This document shows, piece by piece, positions 21,498 through 32,554 of a stretch of DNA of 64,000 nt. The stretch is from Ovis canadensis (taxonomy: Eukaryota > Chordata > Mammalia > Artiodactyla > Bovidae), in NCBI RefSeq assembly GCF_042477335.2, contig NC_091727.1:127937501-128001500 (forward strand), written 5' to 3'. The notes beneath the pieces were generated by a model that saw nothing but the letters and a program-made list of their open reading frames with translations, searched no databases and was not told where the DNA came from. A program made the position numbers and the translations under genes. Each line of letters opens with the position of its first letter. The first letter of the stretch is position 1.

Positions 21498-22631
21498 AAA
21501 AGCAAGAGAGTTCCAGAAAAACAGCTACTTTTGCTTTATTGAATATGCCAAAGCCTTTGACTGTGTGCATCACAACAAACTCTTGAAAATTCTTCAAGAC
21601 ATGGGAATACCAGACCACCTGACCTGCCTTTTAAGAAATCTGTATGCAAGTCAGGAAGAAACAGTTAGAACCGGACATAGAACAACAGACTGGTTTCAAA
21701 TCGGGAAAGGAGTACGTCAAGGCTGTATATTGTCACCCTGCTTATTTAGCTTATATGCAGAGTACATCATGAGAAATGCTGGGCTGGAAGAAGCACAAGC
21801 TGGAATCAAGATTGCTGGGGGAAATAATCAGTAACCTCACATATGCAGATGACACCACCCTTATGGCAGAAAGCAAAGAAGAATGAAAGAGCCTCTTGAT
21901 GAAAGTGAAAGAGGAGAGTGAAAAAGTTGGCTTAAAACTCAACACTCAGAAAACTAAGATCATGGCATCTGGTCCCATTACTTCATGGCAGATAGATAGG
22001 GAAACAGTGGAAACAGTGACAGACTTTATTTTTAGGGTCTCCAAAATCACAGCAGATGGTGACTGCAGCCATGAAATTAAAAGATGCTTGCTCCTTGGAA
22101 GAAAAGTTAGGACCAACCTAGTCAGCATATTAAAAAGCAGAGACATTACTTTGCCAACAAACGTCCACATAGTCAAAGCTATGGTTTTTCCAGCAATCAT
22201 GTATGGATTGAGAGGCGGACTATAAAGAAAGCTGAGTGCCAAAGAATTGATGCTTTTGAACTGTGGTGTTGGAGAAGACTCTTGAGAGTCCCTTGGACTG
22301 CGAGGAGATCCAACCAGTCCTTCCTAAAGGAAATCAGTCCTGAATATTCATTGGAAAGACTGATGCTGAAGCTGAAACTCTTAATACTTTGGCCATCTGA
22401 TGCGAAGAACTGACTCATTTGAGAAGATCTTGATGCTGGGAAAGACTGAAGGCAGGAGGAGAAGGGGACGACAGAGGATGAGATGGTTGGATGGCATCAC
22501 CGACTCAATGGACATGAGTTTGAGTAAACTCCGGGAGTTGGTGATAGACAGGGAGGCCTGGCGTGCTACAGTCCATGGGGTCACAAAGAGTTGGACATGA
22601 CTGATCAACTGAACTGACTGACTGACTGACA
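21498..22631 (+). mobile_element. BovB LINE, 5'-truncated, inserted into L2
   Basis: Starts inside the reverse-transcriptase region (AAGCAAGAGAGTTCCAG) and runs to a CTGACTGACTGAC terminus. TCTTCTCAA at 21489-21497 and 22632-22640 is a 9-bp target duplication in the L2 host. Frames at 21457-21834 (QGCILSPCLFSLYAEYIMRN) and 21896-22225 are broken by the same mutations that the 15.3-15.7 kb copy carries. Confidence 0.92.
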
Positions 22632-22873
22632 TCTTCTCAAGGCTGTTTTCTTCTTATCATTCAATCTTAGCTCAAACCTCACTTCCGCAGAGGCCTTCCT
22701 TGATCATCCTGTCTGTAGTTGCTCTTTTTATCTGCTCCACTCCATTCTCTATTCCATTATCCTATTCATTTTAAATTCACACAACAAAGCACTATCTAAA
22801 AATACTATAGTTTACTGTCAATCTCTCCCATGTAGACTGCAAGTCCCATGAAAACAGGGATATTTTAGGTCAA
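22632..22873 (+). repeat. L2 LINE 3' region, second part
   Basis: Continues the L2 after the BovB insertion: TTAGCTCAAACCTCACTTCC, AGAGGCCTTCCTTGATCATC and GACTGCAAGTCCCATGAAAA are the L2 3' UTR landmarks in order. Confidence 0.8.
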
Positions 22874-23383
22874 TTAAAATTCCTTCAATTTATTTTTGTT
22901 ATGTCATTGAGGTATAATTAACATGAAAAAGTGCACAAATTTAAAATACATAACATGGTTGATTTTGACATATGTATACATCTATGAAATCATCATCAGA
23001 GTCACATTAATGAACATACCCTTCACCACCAAAAGTTTCCTTGTGATCCTTTGTGTCCTCTTCCTTCTGGTCCAGATAATCAGTCAACGATCTGCTTTTC
23101 ATTGCTATTGATCAATTTGCATTTTCTAGAATTCTATATACATGTAGTCCTACAGTATGCACTTTTTTTTTCCTCAGCAAACTGATTTTGAGATTCACCC
23201 GTGTTGTTCCATATATCAAGAGTTTGTTTCTCCTTATTGCTGAGTAATTATAGAAATGTACCACAGTTGGCTTATCCATTCACCTGTTGAAGGACATCTG
23301 GTTGTTTCCAGTTTTTCACAATGATGAACAAAAACTTCTATTAACATGGGTGTGCAAGTCTTTATGTGGATCTATGTTGAAGG
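22874..23383 (-). repeat. Old L1 LINE inserted in L2
   Basis: Antisense L1 (GTCATTGAGGTATAATTAAC at the left end; TGAGTAATTATAGAAATGTACC and CATCTGGTTGTTTCCAGTTT at the right). It splits the L2 motif GACTTTGTCTG: the L2 stops at AACAGGGATATTTT and resumes at GGGATTTTGTGC. Confidence 0.75.
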
Positions 23384-23490
23384 CAGGGATTTTGTGCATC
23401 TGGTTCTTTGCAAGTCTCCCATGCCCAGGCACCTGTATATTATTTATACAGCATGTGTTTGTTAAATGCCTGTTCAATGAGTAAGTGAGC
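23384..23490 (+). repeat. L2 LINE 3' terminus
   Basis: Final L2 block (CCAGGCACCTGTATATTATT, TGTTTGTTAAATGCCTGTTC, AATGAGTAAGTGA). Confidence 0.7.
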
Positions 23491-24059
23491 CCTCCTTTTT
23501 AGCCCAGGTTTGAGGATGTTTCCACTGTTTCTGTGTCTACCCTAGGGTCCTTTACCACCATAACTTTTGTTCTCCTCTTGCCTTTCCAATCTGCAGCCCT
23601 GGGTGACCCCTTGAGTGGAAGGTGAGTGTTTCCACTCTTGGCCTGTGGGAGAAACCCTGCTCATCGTGTTTGCTGCCAATGCATGCTCTCTACCCTAAGC
23701 TGGCCCCTCTGGCTGTTCAACAATCCATTCATTCCTCGCTTGCTGACTCCCTATCACATTCCCCACAGCAGCTGCTCCAAACTTCCTGTGCTTTCCTCAA
23801 GCCCCCAGCCCCAGCCCTCCCCCTCATTCTCAGGAGATGACTTCACCTCCTTCATTAGTGAGAAGATTGAGGCCAACTGACAGGAGCTTCTTCGGCTTCC
23901 ATCAGAGCCATCTTTACATCGCCATCTCAAACGCTTCCAGCTCTCAGGAAGATGTGTCCCTTCACCTTGCCAAGGCTAAGCTCTCTGCCAGTGAGCTTGA
24001 TCTGAGTTCCAGCTTTAATGATATTAATAATAACAGCAGCAAAACAAAAGTATTTAGCT
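23491..24059. other. Intergenic, no gene seen
   Basis: Moderately GC-rich, with open frames at 23622-23880 that show no recognisable domain. No exon signature was found. Confidence 0.35.
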
Positions 24060-24340
24060 CTGGATATGGACCATGCACTTGGATAAGTACTGATAAAACG
24101 ACTGATGTTCACTGAAAAACTGTGTTTTTAACATGTATCCTTTCCTTTTTCTAAGTTGAAAAGTGCATTTTGAAAACAAAAGTATTGTACTTGCTGTGTT
24201 ATCTAACTTAATCTTCACAAACAGCTTGCAGCATAGTACCATTTTAAAAAAAATTAATAAGACTGGTGATCAGAAGGGTTATGTGACTTACTTTGGGTCT
24301 TAGAGCTAGTAAGTGGTGAAATTAAGATTTAAGCTAAGAT
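24060..24340 (-). repeat. MIR SINE, antisense remnant
   Basis: GGACCATGCACTTGGATAAG, CTAACTTAATCTTCACAAAC and TTAGAGCTAGTAAGTGGTGA are antisense MIR landmarks, separated by unrelated insertions. Confidence 0.5.
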
Positions 24341-24499
24341 CTAAATCTTGTTCTTCTTTCCTCTCCCTGTCACTTTCCCTCTTGCTGTCTCTCTTTTTCC
24401 TTGAAGTTCAGAGAGTTCTTCTCATCCTACTCCTCAGGTCATGGCCAATTATCAACCTTGGGCAAAATATAAAGTAACTATAGGAAAAGTAAAATATAG
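24341..24499. other. Intergenic, pyrimidine-rich
   Basis: No gene was recognised. Confidence 0.35.
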
Positions 24500-25230
24500 G
24501 GCAAAAGAGACACACTAAAGGAAGGCATGAAGGATCTTTTGCCAGACTAAGGAGTTTGAACTTCATCCTGTAGGCAGTGATTCCCCAACTTCAGGCAGCC
24601 CTCTGTGGGCTGCTTGTTAATAGCACAGATTTCCAGGCTCTACCTTCAGACCTACTAGATCAGTACCTCTGAAGGTAGGCTAAAGTGGGAGCACAAAAGA
24701 CCAGTGAGCAGGCTATGAGAGTATTCCAGAGGAAATGACAGTGGCCTGGACTACAGTGGTGGCTATGGAGGTGGACCCTTTGAATCATTTTAAAGTATAC
24801 AATTCAGTGATATTTAGTACATTCATTCACATGGTGTGCAATGGCCAGCACTATCACTTTCAAAACATTTTCATCACCCAGATTGGAGAATTTGAAAAGG
24901 TCCAACTGGCAAGGCTGTGTAATGGATTGAATAAAGATGGTGAATGAGATGGATGGGTCAAGTTCGTTAGGCTTGGTTGGCATGCTGATCAGGATAATGG
25001 CGATCTGTAACAGAAGTGAGTGAATAGAAAGTGAGACTGTGCACAAGTAGAAATGAAGGAAATATGAAGGAAATTATAGACATGTTGAATTTCTTAGAGA
25101 CCTTCGGGGCAGATATGAAGCAACTAGTTGGAATGGATCTGGAGCACACAAGTGAAAGTTCAGGCCTGGGGGTTCAGACTATACAACAGCAAACACATGA
25201 GGCTCACTACTTGTTAGAGACTGGTCCAAA
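24500..25230 (-). repeat. Ancient L2 LINE, antisense, with two old insertions
   Basis: L2 antisense landmarks appear in order: AAGGAGTTTGAACTTCATCC, GTGGCCTGGACTACAGTGGT, GACATGTTGAATTTC and TCTGGAGCACACAAGTG. The host is broken by a MER5A-like element (24572-24690) and an L1 3' UTR remnant (24780-24890). Confidence 0.5.
24572..24690 (+). repeat. MER5A-like hAT MITE
   Basis: GTGATTCCCCAACTTCAGGC, ATTTCCAGGCTCTACC and GATCAGTACCTCTGAAGG follow the layout of the old non-autonomous hAT-Charlie element MER5A. Confidence 0.5.
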
Positions 25231-25263
25231 TCCTCTTATATACATGATCTCAATGGATCCTCA

Positions 25264-27013
25264 AAGAAATAGAGGAAAACAACAGATTGGGAAAGACTAG
25301 AGATCTCTTCAAGAAAATTAGAGATACCAAGGGAATATTTCATGCAAAGATGGGCTCGATAAAGGACAGAAATGGTCTGGACCTAACAGAAGCAGAAGAT
25401 GTTAAGAAGAGGTGGCAAGAATACATGGAAGAACTGTACAAAAAAGATCTTCATGACACAGATAGTCATGATGATGTGATCACTAATCTAGAACCAGACA
25501 TCTTGGAATGTGAAGTCAAGTGGGCCTTAGAAAGCATCACTACGAACAAAACTAGTGGAGGTGATGGAATTCCAGTTGAGCTGTTTCAAATCCTGAAAGA
25601 TGATGCTGTGAAAGTGCTGCACTCAATATGCCAGCAAATTTGGAAAACTCAGCAGTGGCCACAGGACTGTAAAAAGTCAGTTTTCATTCCAGTCCCAAGG
25701 AAAGGCAATGCCAAAGAATGCTCAAACTACCACACAATTGCACTCATCTCACATGCTAGTAAAGTAATGCTCAAAATTCTCCAAGCCAGGATTCAGCAAT
25801 ATGTGAACCATGAACTCCCTGACATTCAAGCTGGTTTTAGAAAAGGCAGAGGAACCAGAGATTAAATTGCCAACATCTGCTGGATCATGGAAAAAGCAAG
25901 AGAGTTCCAGAAAAACATCTATTTCTGCTTTATTGACTATGCCAAAGCCTTTGACTGTGTGGATCACAATAAACTGCAGAAAATTCTGAGAGAGATGGGA
26001 ATACCAGACCACCTGACCTGCCTCTTGAGAAATCTGTATGCAGGTCAGGAAGCAACAGTTAGAACTGGACATGGAACAACAGACTGGTTCCAAGTGGGAA
26101 AAGGAGTACATCAAGGCTGTATATTGTCACCGTGCTTATTTAACTTATATGCAGAGTACATCATGAGAAAGGCTGGACTGGAAGAAACACAAGCTGGAAT
26201 CAAGATTGCCAGGAGAAATATCAATAACCTCAGATATGCAGATGACACCACCCTTATGGCAGAAAGTGAAGAGGAGCTAAAAAGCCTCTTGATGAAAGTG
26301 AAAAAGGAGAGCGAAAAAGTTGGCCTAACAACATTCAGAAAATGAAGATCATGGCATCCGGTCCCATCACTTCATGGGAAATAGATGGGGAAACAGTGGA
26401 AACAGTGTCAGACTATTTTTTGGGACTCCAGAATCACTGCGGATGGTGACTGCAGCCATGAGATTAAAAGACACTTGCTCCTTGGAAGAAAAGTTATGAC
26501 CAACCTAGATAGCATATTCAAAAGCAGAGATACTGCTTTGCCGACTAAGGTCCGTCTAGTCAAGGCTATGGTTTTTCCTGTGGTCATGTATGGATGTGAG
26601 AGTTGGACTGTGGAGAAGGCAGAGTGCCGAAGAATTGATGCTTTTGAACTGTGGTGTTGGAGAAGACTCTTGAGAGTCCCTTGGACTGCAAGGAGATCCA
26701 ACCAGTCCATTCTGAAGGAGATCAACCCTGGGATTTTTTTTGGAAGGAATGATGCTAAAGCTGAACCTCCAGTACTTCGGCCACCTCATGAGAAGAGTTG
26801 ACTCATTGGAAAAGACTCTGATGCTGGGAGGGATTGGGGGCAGGAGGAGAAGGGGACGACAGAGGATGAGATGGCTGGATGGCATCATGACTCGATGGAC
26901 GTGAGTCTGAGTGAACTCCGGGAGATGGTGATGGACAGGGAGGCCTGGTGTGCTGCGATTCATGGGGTTGCAAAAAGTCGGACATGACTGAGCGACTGAA
27001 CTGAACTGAACTG
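25264..27013 (+). mobile_element. BovB LINE, 5'-truncated 1.75-kb copy
   Basis: It starts in the linker/reverse-transcriptase region and ends in GACTGAACTGAACTGAACTG. The 12-bp duplication AATGGATCCTCA at 25252-25263 and 27014-27025 defines the insertion. The polymerase frame is the second-best preserved in the window: 25287-26345 is open except for a single stop. Confidence 0.95.
25287..26345 (+). pseudogene. BovB reverse transcriptase with one in-frame stop
   Basis: The same frame runs from 25287 to 26345 (about 350 codons). It contains the VMLKILQARIQQY, FRKGRGTRD, FYFCFIDYAKAFDC-type and QGCILSPCLFNLYAEYIMR blocks and the catalytic LRYADDTTLM near 26232-26262. The only break is a TAA at 25863-25865, where related copies have CAA (Gln), consistent with a C-to-T change. 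A frame change near 26330 separates the C-terminal part (26385-26801). The protein is not functional as it stands. Confidence 0.85.
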
Positions 27014-27025
27014 AATGGATCCTCA

Positions 27026-27579
27026 TGTTACAGATGTGCAAACAAAGGTACAGAGTAACTTGCCAAAGTTACTAGCATGTGATGGGGGGTTCGGAACTCA
27101 AGCAGACTGATTTTAGGGTCACTGCTCCCGGCCCTCTGTGCTGTGCTGTCTCTCTCAGGGACCATTTCATCCGCAGAGAGAGAACACTTGAATCTAGGAC
27201 AATAGAGGCAAGGCTGAAGGCAGAGACTTTAAGAAAAATCTACATCTATAAGGAGAGAGTAATATAAGAGGAATCTACTGAAGAAAACAGAGAAGAAGAG
27301 ATAGGAAGCTAACAGGGAAATGGGGAAATTGTAGAGGCCAAAGGACACAGAGTTTCAGGAAGGAGGGGGGTGTCTGATCCTGCTTGTGATTGTCACTAGT
27401 AACCTTCCAGATGACTATTTAATGGGGGACAGGGAAAGCCAGAGGGAAAGAGGTAAGGAGTGAGATGGTGGTAGGAACAGAAAACAGTTGTATGGATTAT
27501 TCTTTGGGGAGTGTTGGAAATGAAGTGAAAGGGAATGATAATTGATTGGTAAAGTTTCGGAAGGAGTCAGCATAGCCTC
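27026..27579. other. Intergenic, no gene seen
   Basis: Purine-rich unique sequence. No exon was recognised. Confidence 0.4.
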
Positions 27580-27695
27580 TTGGATCATGCAGACAGATCA
27601 GACTTCCTGTTCTGCCACTTGCTTGCTGGGTGGCCTTGGGTAAGTGAGTTAACTTCTTGGAGCCTCAGTTTCTTCATAATAATAACAGAAATAAT
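27580..27695 (+). repeat. MIR SINE, first part
   Basis: CTGTTCTGCCACTTGCTTGC, GGCCTTGGGTAAGTGAGTTA and GCCTCAGTTTCTTCATAATA form a sense MIR core. The downstream MIR block (GTGCCTACCTCACAGTGATA, about 27955) is displaced by a SINE. Confidence 0.7.
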
Positions 27696-27712
27696 AATTA
27701 TATATGTGTGCA

Positions 27713-27868
27713 TGCATGCTAAGTCACTTCAGACATGTCCAACTCTGTGCAACCCTATGGAATGTAGCCCAGCAATCTCGTCTGTCCATGGGATTCTCCA
27801 GGCAAGATTACTGCAATAGGCTGCCATGCCCTCTTCCAGGGGATCTTCTTGACCCAGGGATCAAATAT
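27713..27868 (-). mobile_element. Bov-tA SINE, antisense, truncated
   Basis: GCTAAGTCACTTCAGACATG to CTTGACCCAGGGATCAAAT is antisense Bov-tA lacking the outermost tRNA-derived end. Confidence 0.85.
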
Positions 27869-27992
27869 GTTTTCCCTAGGGAAAAATCTGCCAGTGCTCA
27901 AGGCATATAGTGGCACTTGTGAAGTTCATCTCTTGGGACTGGCAGCTAGCATCAGTGCCTACCTCACAGTGATACAGAGAGCAAATGCTAAC
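27869..27992 (+). repeat. Unassigned repeat, copy A
   Basis: About 110-120 bp that closely resembles 34368-34482 (copy B): shared blocks AGGGAAAAATCTGCCAGTGC, CAAGGCATA.AGTGGCA.TTGTGAAGTTCATCTC and GAGAGCAA.TGCT in the same order, at roughly 80 percent identity by eye. The family is not known to me. Confidence 0.5.
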
Positions 27993-28589
27993 CCAATGCT
28001 CTCTGAACAATATGTCGACTCTGGCTTCTAGAAACTTCCATCTGAAAACAACTAACATGGGAAGGAATGTTAGGCTTCTTCTCTGCATTTCCCCTCTATC
28101 CCACCCATTTCTTTAGCTCCCTTTGCCACTGGTCTTCTGCTCCTTTCCATTGAGTCTTTGGAGGGACCACCCACAATTACAACCCTTCCTGCCCTCTCAT
28201 CTAGGTCAGTCTCAGAGATGTTTCTAGTTGGAAGGATCACTTTCTCAAAGCTGACGTTGCTACCTATGAATATCTGGTGACACTGACTTGAGCTTTCCTA
28301 AAAGTGGGAGTCTATGTCAACAGAGAACTGGAATTCAAGCAACATGCCTGGAAGGGGAGATGTAGGGGCAAGGGTTTCCTATAGCAGATTCAAGGACATG
28401 TGCCACTGAGCACTGGCAGCTGATCTGAAGAGAGTCCCCGGCTTTGGTGAAACAAACCTGTTCTCATCTAGCTAGAGAAAAGTGGCATTTCTCCTTTAAG
28501 ACCAGGCCCAGTGCAAATACAATATGCAGAGTCTGGCTGCTGGGCCTTCTCTTCAGTGTGTGCTGATCGCCTTTTGAAAAAGAAGAAAG
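27993..28589. other. Intergenic, no gene seen
   Basis: Unique-looking. No gene was recognised. Confidence 0.4.
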
Positions 28590-29030
28590 GATGTCTTCAC
28601 AAAAACAGAAACAGACCAACGGAACATGATAGAAAGCCCAGAAATAAACCCATTCTCCTACGGTCAGTTAATCCATGACAAAGGGATCAAGACTACACAA
28701 TGGTGGAAAGACAGTCTCTTCAATAGATGGTGCTGGGAACACTGGACAGCTACATGTAAAAAAAGAAACTACAATATTCTTTAATACCATACACAAAATA
28801 AGCTCAAAATGGATTAAAGACCTAAATGTGAGAATCTCTTAAAGGAAAATGTAGGCAGCACACTCCTTTTCTTTTTTTCTAAATCGCAGGAATATCTTTT
28901 TCAATCTGTCGTTGAGTCTAACAGAAATAAAAACAAAATAAACAAATGAGACCTAATTATACTCAAAAGTTTTTGCACAGCAAAGGAAATCATAAACAAA
29001 ATGAAAAGACAACTCACAGATGTATAATGA
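28590..29030 (+). repeat. Older L1 ORF2 segment
   Basis: Sense L1 ORF2 (ATAGAAAGCCCAGAAATAAA, GGTGCTGGGAACACTGGACA, CTCAAAATGGATTAAAGACC, CACAGCAAAGGAAATC). The more distal L1 part at 32555-33650 is in the same orientation, so the two may be one L1 split by the BovB between them. Confidence 0.75.
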
Positions 29031-29134
29031 TATACAATGTTAAATGGACTTCATTCAAGTATAGGCTCAGGCAAATGTGGAAGTCTCAGGTATACACAGT
29101 GGCATAATTATGTAGAAGAATAAAGCCTTTTGTT

Positions 29135-29840
29135 CTTGTTCTTATTCAGTTGGTAAGTCATGTCTGATTCTTTGCTTTCCCCATGCACTGCAGCATGCCA
29201 GGCTTCCCTGTCCTCCACTATCTCCCAGAGTTTGCTCAAATTTATGTCCACCATCTCATCCTCTGCTGCCCCCTCTCCTTTTGCCTTCAGTCTTTCCTAG
29301 CATCAGGGTCTTTCCCTAGTGAGTTGGCTCTTTGCACCAGGTGGACAAAGTACTAGAGCTTCAGCTTCAGCATCACTCCTTCTAATGAATATTCAGGGTT
29401 GAGTTCCTTTAGAATTGACTAGTTTGATCTCCTTACAGTTCAAGGGACTCTCCAACACCACAATTTGAAAACATCAATTCTTTGGCATTCAGCCTTCTTT
29501 ATGGTCCATCTCTCACATCCATACATGACTACTGGAAAAACCATAGCTTTGACCATACAGATCTTTGTTGGCAAAATGATGTCTCTGCTTTTTAATACTT
29601 CGTCTAGGTTTGTCATAGCTTTTCTTCCAAGGGGCAAGTGTCTTTTAATTTTCTGGCTGTAGTCACCATCTGCAGTGATTTTGGAGCCCAAGAAAATAAA
29701 ATCTGTCTCTGCTTCCACATTTTCCCCGTCTATTTGCCATGAAGTGATGGGACCAGATGCCATGATCTTCGTTTTCTGAATGTTGAGTTTTAAGCCAGCT
29801 TTTTCACTCTCCTCTTTCACTTTAATCAAGAGGCTCTTTA
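29135..29840 (-). mobile_element. BovB LINE, antisense, 3' portion
   Basis: The BovB 3' end lies at the left (about 29135). The open stretch 29440-29829 (minus) keeps KVKEESEKAGLKLNIQKTKI and GSKITADGDYS. The element is interrupted at 29840 by an L1 and continues at 31665. Confidence 0.9.
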
Positions 29841-31664
29841 TTTATTTTTTTTTTTCAAGGAGCTTACCTTTTATTTATTTACCTTTTTTCTATGAGTTTT
29901 ATAGTTTTGGGTCTTACATTCAAGTCTTTAATACATTTTGAGTAGATTTCTATGTATGGTTAAGATAAAGTGTATAATTTTAACTTGAGAATTTAAACAA
30001 TTAGATTCCAAAAATCTAAATTTAATAAATTAATGTTAATTCATAAGCTGGGTAACTATAAATACTCCTTACACATAAAACCATTCTCAGATCTGTAGAA
30101 GTTTACACAGAAAGAACACTTCAAAAATCTGCTTCAGAACTGCTCTCCCATCATAAAGACAAAATACATGATACAATCATTCTCAGACATTTTTTTTTTT
30201 GAATGTAAAAGCAAAGACTTTTATTGGTATTTATTTAAATTTGGTATGCATGCAATTTCTCCTATTGTCTTTTCTTTTTCTTTCTCTCTTATGTAAAAAG
30301 AAGTCAATGTATGTGGTTGAATGTAAAATACCAAATCTGGATCTATTTATGGATCTGCATTTTAATGAATTTTTTTTATCATTTTTTTTTTTAGTTTTTT
30401 ATTTTTTAAATTTTAAAATCTTTAATTCTTACATGCATTCCCAAACATGAACCCCCCTCCCACCTCCCTCCCCATAACATCTTTCTGGGTCATCCCCATG
30501 CACCAGCCCCAAGCATGCTGCATCCTGCGTCAGACATAGACTGGCGATTCAATTCACATGATAGTATACATGTTAGAATGTCATTCTCCCAAATCATCCC
30601 ACCCTCTCCCTCTCCCTCTGAGTCCAAAAGTCCGTTATACACATCTGTGTCTCTTTCCCTGTCTTGCATACAGGGTCGTCATTGCCATCTTCCTAAATTC
30701 CATATGTATGTGTTAGTATACTGTATTGGTGTTTTTCTTTCTGGCTTACTTCACTCTGTATAATCGGCTCCAGTTTCATCCATCTCATCAGAACTGATTC
30801 AAATGAATTCTTTTTAACGGCTGAGTAATACTCCATTGTGTATATGTACCACAGCTTTCTTATCCATTCATCTGCTGATGGACATCTAGGTTGTTTCCAT
30901 GTCCTGGCTATTATAAACAGTGCTGTGATGAACATTGGGGTACATGTGTCTCTTTCAATTCTGGTTTCCTCGGTGTGTATGCCCAGAAGTGGGATTGCTG
31001 GGTCATAAGGTAGTTCTATTTGCAATTTTTTAAGGAATCTCCACACTGTTCTCCATAGTGGCTGTACTAGTTTGCATTCCCACCAACAGTGTAGGAGGGT
31101 TCCCTTTTCTCCACACCCTCTCCAGCATTTATTGCTTGCAGATTTTTGGATCGCAGCCATTCTGACTGGTGTGAAGTGGTACCTCATTGTGGTTTTGATT
31201 TGCATTTCTCTAATAATGAGTGATGTTGAGCATCTTTTCATGTGTTTGTTAGCCATCCGTATGTCTTCTTTGGAGAAATGTCTATTTAGTTCTTTGGCCC
31301 ATTTTTTGATTGGGTCGTTTATTTTTCTGGAGTTGAGCTGCAGAAGTTGCTTGTATATTTTTGAGATGAGTTGTTTGTCAGTTGTTTCATTTGCTATTAT
31401 TTTCTCCCATTCAGAAGGCTGTCTTTTCACCTTGCTTATATTTTCCTGTGTTGTGCAGAAGCTTTTAATTTTAATTAGATCCCATTTGTTTATTTTTGCT
31501 TTTATTTCCAGCATTCTGGGAGGTGGATCATAGAGGATCCTGCTGTGATTTATGTCTGAGAGTGTTTTGCCTATGTTCTCCTCTAGGAGTTTTATAGTTT
31601 CTGATCTTACATTTAGATCTTTAATCCATTTTGAGTTTATTTTTGTGTGCGGTGTTAGAAAGTG
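29841..31664 (-). mobile_element. L1 LINE carrying two successive 3' transduced tags
   Basis: A single insertion inside BovB, bounded by the perfect 16-bp duplication ATCAAGAGGCTCTTTA (29825-29840 and 31665-31680). Reading the minus strand 5' to 3': L1 ORF2 and 3' UTR (31664 to about 30393) with an open frame of 273 codons (30693-31514); an A11 tail (30382-30392); 181 bp of non-L1 sequence ending in AATAAA plus an A11 tail (30190-30200); 334 bp of further sequence ending in AATAAA plus a 15-bp A-rich tail (29841-29855). This is the structure expected from two rounds of readthrough transduction. Confidence 0.85.
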
Positions 31665-32553
31665 ATCAAGAGGCTCTTTAGTTACTCTTCACTTTCAGCC
31701 CTTAGAGCAGTATCATCTGCATATCTGAGGTTATTGATATTTCTCCCAGCAATCTTGATTCCTGCTTGTGATTCATCCAGCCTGGCATTTCACATGATGT
31801 ACTCTGCATACGTTAAATAAGCAGGGTGACAATATACAGCCTTGTCGTATTCCTTCCCCAATTTTGAGCTGGTCAGTAGTTCCATGTCCGGTTTTAACTG
31901 TTGCTTCTTGGCCTGCATACACTTTTCTTAGGAGATGGGTAGAGTGGTCTGGTACTCCCATCTCTGTAAGAATTTTCCACATTTTGTTGTGATCCAAGCA
32001 AAGGCTTTAGTGTAGTCAGTGAAGCAGAAGTAGATGTTTTTCTGGAATTCTCTTGCTTTCTCCATGATCAAATGAATGCTGGCAATTTGATCTCTGATTC
32101 CTCTGCCTTTTCTAAACCCAGCTTGTACATCTGAAAGTTCTCAGTTCAAGCTAGCTGAAGCCTAGCTTGAAAAGTTTTGAGTGTAACCTTGCCAGCATGT
32201 GAAATGAGTACAATTAGTTTGACCATTCTTTGGCATTGCCCTTCTTTGGGATTGGAATGAAATGTGACCTCCTCCAGTCCTGTGGCCACTGCTGAGTTTT
32301 CCAAATTTGCTGACATTTTGTGTGCAACACTTAAACAATACTATCTTGTAGGATTTTAATAGCTCACTTGGAATTCTGTCACTTCCACTAGCTTTGTTCA
32401 TAGTGATGTTTCCTGAGGCCCACTTGACTTCACACTCCAGGATGTCTGGCTCCAGCATGAGTGACCACACCATCACAGTTATTGAGGTCATTAAGACCTT
32501 TTTTGTATAGTTTTTTCTATGTATTCTTGCCAACTCTTCTTAATCTTTTCTGC
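31665..32553 (-). mobile_element. BovB LINE, antisense, 5' portion
   Basis: Resumes at AGAGGCTCTTTAGTTACTCTTC and extends through the polymerase region (minus-strand pieces QGCILSPCLFN at 31773-31997 and LEPDILECEVKWASGN at 32162-32533) to a truncated 5' end. It is the same insertion as 29135-29840. Frames are broken. Confidence 0.88.
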
Positions 32554-32554
32554 T

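Noticed and set aside
25287..25865. 192-codon frame as an independent small protein
   Set aside because: It is the linker and early polymerase of a 5'-truncated BovB, cut by the stop at 25863.
30693..31514. 273-codon open frame as a gene
   Set aside because: It is the C-terminal part of L1 ORF2 (cysteine-rich [15 protein letters not shown] block) and lacks the polymerase; the element is 5'-truncated.
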